Below are positions 55,554 to 64,000 of a stretch of 64,000 bases of DNA, one piece after another. Numbering within the stretch: the first letter of the stretch is position 1; every line of letters starts with the position of its first letter. The position numbers were made by a program, and so were the translations under genes. The notes under the pieces are model-generated. The model did no database searches, was not told the DNA's origin, and was given only the letters and a program-made list of their open reading frames with translations. The stretch spans positions 22,312,368 through 22,376,367 of the forward strand of contig OY783191.1 of assembly GCA_963678675.1 (NCBI GenBank). Reading direction: 5' to 3'. The DNA is from Xiphydria camelus. Its lineage: Eukaryota > Arthropoda > Insecta > Hymenoptera > Xiphydriidae.

Positions 55554-58500
55554 GGTGACATTTCCGAAGCCAGATTTTATTAATTAATCATTTGATGAAC
55601 AAGGCTTGCGTGAAAAAATTGGCAAGAGATATCTTATTTTTTTGTTAAGAAAAATCGAATTTTCCATATGTTATCCCCAGGGACCATTCGTAAATTTCCC
55701 TTCATTCTACTCAAAATCGAAGTACTTTTCAACCTTCTTCGAGGCTTGTATGCGAAAATGGGGCACCAGAATCTGTCACTATCTGACGGACTATATCGTT
55801 TCTGACGAAACTAATGAACGAACATGCCGCGAGACACTACCGTGTCTCTTGATCTCGCGAAGATTCTCCTAAAGGACTCGAAATCTCGCGATTTCTAAAA
55901 CGTTTTTTCGATAAACTCAACGTTCGAGAGAAGAATCATCCCTCTGAATGACTATGTATACAGTTATTATCGGACGTAAAAATCTTGTCATCGTCTGAAG
56001 AGAAAACGAGTTCAATTCGATTTCGAAAAAAATTGAACAGCGATACAAAACGGTTAAAGCTATTGCAGGTCAATTTTCATAAGCCGTACCCCTAAGGACT
56101 GATCAATCAGAAAGCCTGTATCAGGACAATATCACTTTGCACCGTAAGAAAATTCCGCGAAAATGAAATTATCTAGAATTTCGCCGGATTTTTTTAAGTT
56201 ACGGCTTTCTAAATTTTGGTCTTTAACCTGATCAATCCTGCATTAAGTCTGTATCTGAGAATAGAATATAAAAAAAAGAAATAAATCAATTAAGGGGCGT
56301 CTTTCAATTCTGATGACTGAAAAAATCATATAATCGGTATTCGATCCTCATTGGTTAATATTTAATGTCATCCAACAAACACATCGATTTCTTACTAAGC
56401 AATCGCATCTGCTGGACTAGTACGCCTTAAATAAAATTTAATATTTCCTGAAAGTTAAAAAATAAGAAATACGCCATATCTTTTACGCGTCCCGAAATAA
56501 CTCTACATAGATAACAGCTACGTAGCTGGAAGAAATTTTCTTGAATTCAGCGGAATAATTTAAAGGCCGATCGAATTTACTGTAAGTACACAAATAATTC
56601 CAATGCAGCTCGAAATACTGTCGCCTGTAAAATTGTGTCAGCCGTCAAGGATGATAATGGGAATCGCATGTCATTTTCTTAATTAAAAAATAAATTTTTA
56701 AACATTTGAAAACCGCATGCTAGTGGCCTGGTAATACTTAGATACGACCGATTAAGATTGATTTTGGCGCATTGAAATAAGCAGAGAAAGAGATATTTCA
56801 GGACTACTGATTTGTGTCAATTTTGCCAACATACAAATTCATTTAACTTTTTTTTCATATTTCGACAAGATCTATGACATGTTAAATTTGTGCCACTTAT
56901 TTCTAAATCATCCTGTATATTTACTTCATCTCACACACAAGATGAATTTATACAGATGCTACGAACGAATATAAAAACAACTTCTAAAACGTAATAGTAT
57001 CCAGAATTAAGTCCATTAGAGTAAATAATTGTTATTTTCATTGCGTTAATACGTAAAAACACTCTTAGTGTATTATTGTGTGAATTTTACTACAAAATAT
57101 TTATGAAAAGTTAAAGTTATAATTCAGCTAATTCAGGCTATGATCATATACGAATAGTTCGAAAAAGTATACGATATTTTCTCTTTTACTGCACGCTCGA
57201 TAAAAATTCGGGAAACCCCCGGTAATTTAACGTCCCGGTCCCTCCCAATAACAAGCCCACTTTTAGCTGCAGCCCAGAGGTCGCGCAGTTGCCGCGCAGT
57301 CGCATTTGCTTCGCTCGCGCCTTCCACATCGGCTCGCTACTTTTTCGCAGCGATAAAATTGAAACGCGGAGCGACCCACCACGCGAAAAAAAAAAGATTT
57401 CTTTGTATCGCGATTGCGAGTCCGAAGAACCAGAAGGAGGGTAAAGGACCAGAACCAGGAAAAAGGTAATACCAGTACGCGCGGGCGCGCGCTTGCGAGG
57501 CGCTACCTTTGAAATACAACCACGCGTTGCAGCGGGAGCGAGAGAGGCTTGGCTCCGCCCGGGTCGCTGCCGGTCGCCGCGGTGCGTTTCTCGCCTCCGG
57601 ACATCGTTTCTTTTTGGCCAAATTTTCGAGTGGGATGCGCGAAGGAAGACGGTGGAATCGCTTTCGACTCATTCGTCTCCAGGGGGAACGAGGCGACGCT
57701 CCCCTCGTCTGAATTTAAATGCCGACACCCACGCGGATATCAGATTCGCGCGCATTTCATCGTTTCCATCGAAACGCTGTTGCGTCGCTTTAGCGGGTTC
57801 CCCGAAGGAGTGGCCCAATCGGTTTTCTGGTTCTATAATTCACGCTCGACGATTAATCATGCTCGGTCGTGCATCTAATGACCGGCGAAGGAACCGAGGG
57901 AACTCCTTCAGCACACAGTTCTACGCATACCCGTAGTATGTTCGTGTACGTATGTAGATGCGCGTACATATCGCGCGGCGAGCGAAAGACGTTGAGTCGC
58001 TTTTTCTTTATTTCGAGTTGGACGAAAATGCATTTGTATCGATCACGCGCTAACAAGTGTAGGCATTCGCCGAGGCCGCTGTTTCTAAATTATACGTTGG
58101 AAATATTACTCTCGTACGTTTATTTGATCTCGGGTGTATAAAACACTCGTGTAAAGGCAAATTTATTATTGCGTCTGTACGTAGCAATACGTATTGCATG
58201 AGATGCATGGAAGATCCGACCATATATTATAGTTATTGCACAACATCTTGATAAATAATCTTGCATAAATAGGTATTGTCTATTATCGTTATCACATATG
58301 TTATAAATTGTATAACATATTTGCTCGTTACGGAATACATACTTTCGAGTTATCTTCTTTACGTCGTATAAATGGAAAATTTAGATTGATTGATATGTAC
58401 AATCTTGCTTTTTAGGAATCTACCAGGTATGAGATTTTGAAATATAATATCCCTTCTTTCAAATATCGCTTTCTATATATTATAACTTGTACAATTTAAA

Positions 58501-59011
58501 ATAATTCCGCTGTGTATGTTTATTTAAATCATAGATATATCTGCACATATAGGTAAATTATTCGAATTCAGACAGATTTATTATCAATATACCTGCCTAT
58601 ATAGGAACGCGTATGTACGTATAAAATGAGATACGGCTATTGCCGAATGCGGATATGGTCTACTCGTATACCTATAGTGAGGAAAATGAAATACCGATGA
58701 AATCCTATCGAGCAACTAGGGTTGTTGGAGGTTCGCAATGTTGGATAGGTACTCGATGGAACCGAACTCGCAATTTCGTTTCATTTCTATAACGTATGTA
58801 ATATCTACAGCGGCTACACAGCGGCTGTGTATATCAGTTATACGTTACGAATTATTGACCACATAAAATTCAACGAAATTACAATAAAATCATCATTTCC
58901 ATATCGATTTTATGCATTTTATGCTGGTCACACGCGTACCTATACCACAACAGCAGTAGATTTCTATACAGAGAGAATAATTTATTTACAATTAATATAA
59001 TAAACGTATAG
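55554..59011. other. Long non-coding stretch with a CpG-rich islet
   Basis: No gene is recognised. About 57200-58080 is strongly GC- and CpG-rich, with overlapping open frames on both strands (up to 147 codons at 57493-57936) and no known motif. It could be a promoter or untranslated exon region. The rest is AT-rich. Confidence 0.3.
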
Positions 59012-59159
59012 GTACTTGAATATGGCAAAATAAATATTTCATTAGAACAACCAGATATTAATTAACTATTTCTGGTAATTGCTTAAAATCAAATAAATAT
59101 TATAACTAATTAACATTTTCTTGTCCCAACGAAATATTTATTTTGCCACATTCAAGTAC
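59012..59159. mobile_element. Small MITE, about 148 bp
   Basis: GTACTTGAATATGGCAAAATAAATATTTC at 59012 is mirrored by GAAATATTTATTTTGCCACATTCAAGTAC to 59159. It has an AT-rich loop. Confidence 0.8.
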
Positions 59160-59286
59160 ATACATTTATTAACTACAAATGTATACTTGAAATTGTTCCT
59201 TCAGTGTATTAACACGTGTATCATCACATGAGCTACTATTTTTATTGTATTCAATGACCATTAGAGCCTTACCGTACATCTACAGA

Positions 59287-59475
59287 GACAGTACGAGGAT
59301 GGAGTACTTGGGGAACGTTTGAATGCGAGTGATAACACATGGTGATGGCATAAGAGCCTCTCTGTTACACACAATTTTCTGAACAAGTTCGAGCCAGAGA
59401 GACTCTTACGCCGTTACCGTGAGTTCTCACTTGCACTCACGTGATCCCTAGGTACCCCATTTTCATACTGTATCC
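59287..59475. mobile_element. Foldback element, family F copy 1
   Basis: ACAGTACGAGGATGGAGTAC TTGGGGAAC (from 59287) is mirrored, with mismatches, near 59440-59475. AGCCTCTCT / AGAGAGACT lie inside. A related foldback lies at 63690-63870. Confidence 0.55.
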
Positions 59476-59656
59476 GTATGTATTAGGAGATTGCATTGAA
59501 AGCCGCTGTTCTCTTGTAGATGGCTCTAACAACTTATGTCGTGTGCAGCGACTAATACTTCTTGTATCACTCAAAATTATGGACATTTGTCATTAAGATT
59601 CAGTCATTAGACTGCCATTTTTTGTTAATATAAATCTATGTCTACAACCTGAGAAA

Positions 59657-60720
59657 ATGGAACGCGATAAGTTGTTTCTTCGATGTGTACTTCTATACTA
59701 ATCAGATTTTTTAAAAAAATGCTGCTACAACTCATCAATTACTTGTGCAAACTTATGCTGAATCTGCTCCATCAGAAACAGTATGTAGAGACTGGTTCCG
59801 TCGCTTCAAAGGTGAAAATTGTGATGTTCACGACAAACAACGGCTAGGTCAAACAAAGAAGTTCGAAGATGAACAACTGCAAGCTCTATTGGAAGAAAGC
59901 CCAACTCAAACGCTCATAGAATTGTCTCAACAGCTTAAAGTCGATACGAATCTATAATTTCACTACGTCAACATGCCATACAAAAGATTGAAAAAGAAGG
60001 AAAGTGGCTGCTACATGAATTGACCGAAAATACCATTGCTAATCGTCTGAACATCTCGATTTCTTTGCTCGCAAAGCATAAAGAGAAAAGTTTTTTATGG
60101 TGCATCGTAACCGGTAATGTGACAAATGGATCTATTTCGACAACCCGAAACACAAAAAATCATGGATTGATCCTGGCCAACCATCAACGTCGATACCAAA
60201 ACAAAACATCCACGGTCACAAGACAATGCTTTTAATTTGGTGGGATATGGATGGAGTTGTTTATTATAAGCTGTTGAAACCGAATGAAACAATTAGTGCC
60301 AAACGTTATCAACAACAACTGGAGCGTTTAAATGATAATTTGATGCAAAAACGACCATCAATTGCATGAAATTGCCGAAAAGTAATTCTTCTTCATGACC
60401 ACGCTCGGCCTCATGTTGCTTGAGCCGTAAAAGAAACATCGATGGAGTTTGAATGGGAAGTTCTCCCGCACCCAGCGTATTCTTCAGACCTGGACCCAAG
60501 TGATTATCATTTATTTAGATCGATGCAACACGAATTGGAAGATACACACTTCCATAATTGCCAAGAAGTCAGAGATGATTGCTGAGTGAATTAGCTCAAA
60601 AAGTAGACAATTCTTTTATCGCGGAATTCAACTTCTGCCAGAAAAGTGGGAAAAAGTTATAGCTTCCGAAGGCAAATATAATAGGTTCGTTCCAACAAGC
60701 ATTTTAGGACAGTTCTAGAA
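59657..60720 (+). pseudogene. mariner transposase pseudogene
   Basis: ATG at 59657 opens MERDKLFLRCVLLY and a stop. An intact run then reads NAATTHQLLVQTYAESAPSE, TVCRDWFRRFKGENCDVHDK and LSQQLKVD (helix-turn-helix region). Later pieces in shifted frames include SWIDPGQPSTSIPKQN, MLLIWWDMDGVVYYKL, VILLHDHARPHVA and EVLPHPAYSSDLDPSDYHLF, holding the second and third catalytic aspartates. The first-aspartate block (normally TGDEKW) is damaged. Several stops and frameshifts make it dead. Its last codons (EGKYN at about 60670-60683) are split by a 747-bp element at 60684. Confidence 0.9.
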
Positions 60721-61430
60721 CCGTCCTGGAACTAGTTAAGAATTATTTAATGTGCATGCGCCAGTCAGATGCGTTCTAGAACTGAATTCATGGGATGTGT
60801 TGGAACACAGGATCGCACACAACACAGGGAGGCTTGTCCACCTTTTGTATACATTTTGCGGAAAATCACGGGTTATCCTAAGCGGATGTGTGAGTTCAAC
60901 TAATTGTTGAAACGTAAAAAACATTACATTTTTCAAGAGCATATCATGCACAAACATTCAAAAAAGCAGAAAAAGAAAGATGAGTCCAAAAAGAGTACAA
61001 GAGAGAGTGCATACATTTTTTCCTTCTATAACTTGGAGGGGAGTGATTTTTTCGGATTTTTTATTTTCAATTATCATTTACCTAAAAAGTTATCACAACT
61101 TTTATATCATGGCCATTAACTCATTGTGAAGTTATTATGTTTTTTCATTTTTTCTCGAAACTATCTTTATGCATTTGTACTGTTCTTGGACTCATCGATT
61201 CAAATAGAGCGCGTCTCGCGCCTTACTACGCGTGGGCTAGAAAATCGTCCCAACTCAGAACTAGGGACTGGAATTACCGTTCTAGAACCGCTCTGTTACA
61301 GTTCGCAGTTTAGTTGGAACGCTCTTTGGAATCGTTCCAGAACCAGTTCTGTGTTTGTTGGAACGGCTAAGTCAGACTGCGCACACTCCGCCGAGTTCAG
61401 AACCAGTTCTCATGTTAGTTGGAACGAACC
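60684..61430. mobile_element. TA-flanked element inserted at the mariner 3' end
   Basis: GGTTCGTTCCAAC at 60684 is mirrored by GTTGGAACGAACC to 61430, with TA outside (60682-60683, 61431-61432). Near both ends the words GTTCTAGAAC, GTTCCAGAACC and TTGGAACG recur as subterminal repeats. The interior includes short unassigned frames (for example 60904-61119, lysine-rich start) with no known motif. Confidence 0.82.
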
Positions 61431-61432
61431 TA

Positions 61433-61570
61433 ATACTTCGATTGAGGTATTCACATACCCCCCCCCCACCCCCCCACCCCTTCAAAACATCGACGATGTA
61501 TGATAGTACGAATTAATAAAATAGCTCCCTTTCCAAAGAAATCATGTAACAACTTACGAATCACCAAAGA
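61433..61570. other. Poly-C run and spacer
   Basis: A C-rich run lies at about 61460-61483. Otherwise this is AT-rich spacer, possibly the remaining mariner 3' end. Confidence 0.35.
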
Positions 61571-61893
61571 TAGTGAAAAAATTATGATAAAAAAGTAATG
61601 AAATCATTACCGCCGAATTAATGAAAGCAAGTGTGTTGTCAAGGTATGTTGCGTTAATGAGAGAAATAGTACATAATTCCATACAATGGTTAACTGAGGA
61701 TATATTCTCAGTTTCAGTGGAACTCTTGGTTTTTTTCTCCTCTATATTATTTTTAGTCTCTGTAGCAAAGTTTACCATTGTATGGAATTATGTACTATTT
61801 CTCTCATTAACGCAACATACCTTGACAACACACTTGCTTTCATTAATTCGGCGGTAATGATTTCATTACTTTTTTATCATAATTTTTTCACTA
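61571..61893. mobile_element. Foldback MITE, 323 bp, about 125-bp arms
   Basis: TAGTGAAAAAATTATGATAA at 61571 is mirrored to TTTTTTCACTA at 61893. The arms are almost perfect for about 125 bp, meeting around 61700-61765. Confidence 0.92.
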
Positions 61894-62222
61894 TGAAAAC
61901 TATTTTTTCACTATAAATATTTATATTTTAAATATGAAACATTTTTTTAAATGATAGAATGTGGTCAGTTATTATTATTGCCGAGTTCGGTTGTGTATTG
62001 AACTAAAGCGTGATATGAAGCTTATTAATATTATACATTTATTGTATGGTTTGTTATCTACTTGCTTTAGTGGATAGAAAAAAAATACGCAACTGTACGC
62101 ATCTGAAGCTCAAGATCGACTGCCTTTCCGGCGAAATTCCGAACACCGTGAGACAAAGGTTCGACGCGGTACCGACATATGTACCTCGGGGTACGGAACG
62201 CTGCGATAAAGCTGGCAACCGT

Positions 62223-62440
62223 AAGGGCCTTTGCACACGACGTTTTTTAAACTAGCTGACGATGCGCCTTTTTGATGAGCGCGTTCGCTGCGCGTCATCA
62301 GCGCGTATTAGCAGGTTGTATTAGCAAGGATCGTGTGTAAAAGTCACAACTTTCCGACTGCCTTGCGTTTGCTGAGCGTCCTAATCGCGTATAACGCGCG
62401 TCGTCAGCTAGTTTAAAAAACGTCGTGTGCAAAGGCCCTT
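62223..62440. mobile_element. MITE, 218 bp
   Basis: AAGGGCCTTTGCACACGACG then TTTTTTAAACTAGCTGACGA at 62223 is mirrored to 62440. ACGCGC/GCGCGT words fill the loop. No duplication is clear. Confidence 0.88.
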
Positions 62441-62799
62441 AGTTGTGACGTAGGCAGGGTTCTCAGGTAAGACTACGCTTTATCGCGTAGTTTCCGACAA
62501 GGCGGAGAAAAGAGCGGCGTGGCGCGTCACTACACATTCATTGTTGTCAGCCGACGTATCACGTGTTAACAGTTTGAAAACAATTGAACATCGAATTTCG
62601 CAACTAGAGCGCACTCAATGATAAACGGAAAATCGGTAAAAATGTTTTCAGCCTATATGACTGATTTAAAAATTATGAATGATAAATAAAATCATCAACA
62701 TGTAATAATTTTATAATTAATGTTTCGATAATATTTACATTTTCCCCAGAACAATTCGTTCGTGAAAGAAGTCATAAAAATCGTAAATAAACAAACTAT
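62441..62799. other. Non-coding, no feature recognised
   Basis: Only a fragment (TAATTAATGTTTCGATAATATTTAC, about 62712) is shared with 54974. Confidence 0.35.
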
Positions 62800-62905
62800 G
62801 CAGTTTCAGTAATTTTAACGAATCGGTGCAAACCGGATATTATGTTCATAACATAGCATTCGATTTGCACCGATTTGTTAAAATTATCGAAACAGTGAAT
62901 AAACT
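62800..62905. repeat. Inverted repeat, about 40-bp arms
   Basis: GCAGTTTCAGTAATTTTAAC plus GAATCGGTGCAAA (from about 62800) is mirrored with small differences to about 62905, with the centre near 62848 (GTTCATAAC). It is probably part of an old palindromic element together with 62930-62965. Confidence 0.6.
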
Positions 62906-63689
62906 GCACAGTGTTTATGGGCTGTAAGCCAACTCTAACTACCGACTCGATCTCTACCGGTATAAATGAAAATTTTATTCTGGTCTTTATCAATCTATCA
63001 TTAGAGAATAATCAATTTATATGGTGTAACTAAGCATAATTTTGTTTATAACCATACATATATTTATTGAGAAAATTTGATGTAAAAATTGAGGGGTGGA
63101 GGGGGCAGACATAAAGATACACGGGTTCTCGCTGCTCGCTTTACGCCGAGATGAACGAACATACCTACTACACGCTCACTGTATTGGTGTACGAAGCAGC
63201 AGTACGGAACGTTCTTTAATATAAAGCCTTGTGTACGGACAGTGCGTTCCAGAGTGTGCGAGCCTTCGTACACACGTACATGATGTCCCGACCCGAGCAG
63301 AACCGCACAGTTACAGGGACCTTGAAATTTACCGTCGGCTGGGCTTTGTACCGATTTGGGTACAAATACCGACTGGTCACGGGTCGTAGCCGCAAAGGGA
63401 AGTGTACGTGAGTATGAAGGCCGGACGGTGGCGACGCCAGCAGACCAGTGGCGAAAGCACGAAATGCCAAAACCAAAATCTCGTATTGACTATTGAACGC
63501 AAAGGCGTTCTAATTCCTGTATAGATACTCTCGGTCGGAGGGTCGGTCGGACGGTCGGACGGTTTTATTAATTCGATAATCTCGACCGAGATTATTGATT
63601 TCATTACGACATAATGTTTTAGAAACAAGAAAAAAACAGCGGCTTTCAATGCAACTCCCTAATATGTATGTATACTTGTAGTCAAATCG
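62906..63689. other. Non-coding; GGTC/GGAC microsatellite
   Basis: A short TCGG(T/A)CGGAC-type microsatellite lies at about 63531-63562. Frames near 63216-63476 on the minus strand have no known motif. Confidence 0.35.
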
Positions 63690-63870
63690 AAAATTACGTA
63701 CATCTACAGAAACATTACGAGTATACTGCCCATAGGATACACGAGCTGGACAAGTTCGAGAAGGACAGAACATGTAAGACAGAACAATTCTTATACGTTC
63801 ACCAGAGTTAATGGACGTCTTCGCTCGCATTCGCACGTCCCCTATGGACGGTATCCTCGTCACCGTACCT
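63690..63870. mobile_element. Foldback element, family F copy 2 (tentative)
   Basis: TACATCTACAGAAACATTAC then GAGTATACTGCCCATAGGATAC is mirrored, imperfectly, by CCCCTATGGACGGTATCCTC to about 63870. The CATCTACAGA(G/A)ACA word is shared with the left edge of 59275-59475. Confidence 0.4.
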
Positions 63871-64000
63871 ATGTTAAAATAGCCTATTATGTTATTTGCA
63901 CGCCCCAAAATCGCCGCGATACTGCCTTGCAAGCAGATCTGCACACATCGTTAAACGAAGCTTCGTTTTAAAATATCCGCACCGATCTAATTGCGATCAG

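Overview
This is a eukaryotic, almost certainly insect, nuclear window. Only one host coding exon can be supported. It encodes the first immunoglobulin domain of a Roundabout (Robo) axon-guidance receptor and lies on the minus strand at 16791-17099, with consensus splice sites and phase 1 on both sides. No other exon could be joined to it, so much of the window is probably large robo introns plus intergenic DNA. A Robo gene, mariner, Helitron, BEL/Pao, piggyBac and Harbinger-like elements, frequent short GTAGGTACCTA-type words and CpG-rich islets without CpG loss point to an insect. Hymenoptera is my best guess, but that is inference. A 200-base N gap lies at 41301-41500.

The rest is a dense, layered landscape of mobile DNA. 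From left to right: a non-autonomous piggyBac-like element (917-1694); a Helitron (3732-6066) whose 5' end was split by a long-TIR DDE element (3740-4614); two copies of one TA-flanked MITE (6406-6743 and 8855-9166), the second sitting inside the terminal repeat of a deleted mariner (8822-9521); small MITEs around 11-20 kb; a TTAA-flanked element (20128-20869); a 2.7 kb element with about 507-bp terminal repeats and a broken multi-exon-like gene (21994-24713); a region of tandem repeats inside a possible element (25218-26853); a 1.24 kb foldback (30920-32156); and a 4.8 kb composite (32814-37619). The composite holds a decayed PIN/FEN1-like plus Cys-rich gene and a palindromic array of about 433-bp units.

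The right half has a very long CT tract with a possible initiator just downstream (about 38.7-39.05 kb), a second Helitron 5' fragment (42060-42364), the gag part of a BEL/Pao retrotransposon (42.6-44.4 kb), a TTAA-flanked foldback rich in GTCGAC and TCGATCGA (47300-48091), an inverted mariner dimer (51742-52260), a TIR element with an internal word-repeat patch (52668-53222), a pogo-like MITE (54695-54957), and a dead mariner gene (from 59657) whose 3' end was split by a 747-bp element (60684-61430).

Most interesting are (1) the PIN-like/Cys-rich gene carried between its own inverted ends in nested elements, (2) the long-TIR element at 22-24.7 kb whose superfamily I cannot name, and (3) a recurring class of short patches, each saturated with its own palindromic word (CTGATCAGG, CCCAATTGGG, GATCGGGG, GGGAAAATT and others). 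Two of these patches share a conserved tail of about 145 bp. All element calls rest on visual reading of terminal repeats and translated motifs; no search was run.
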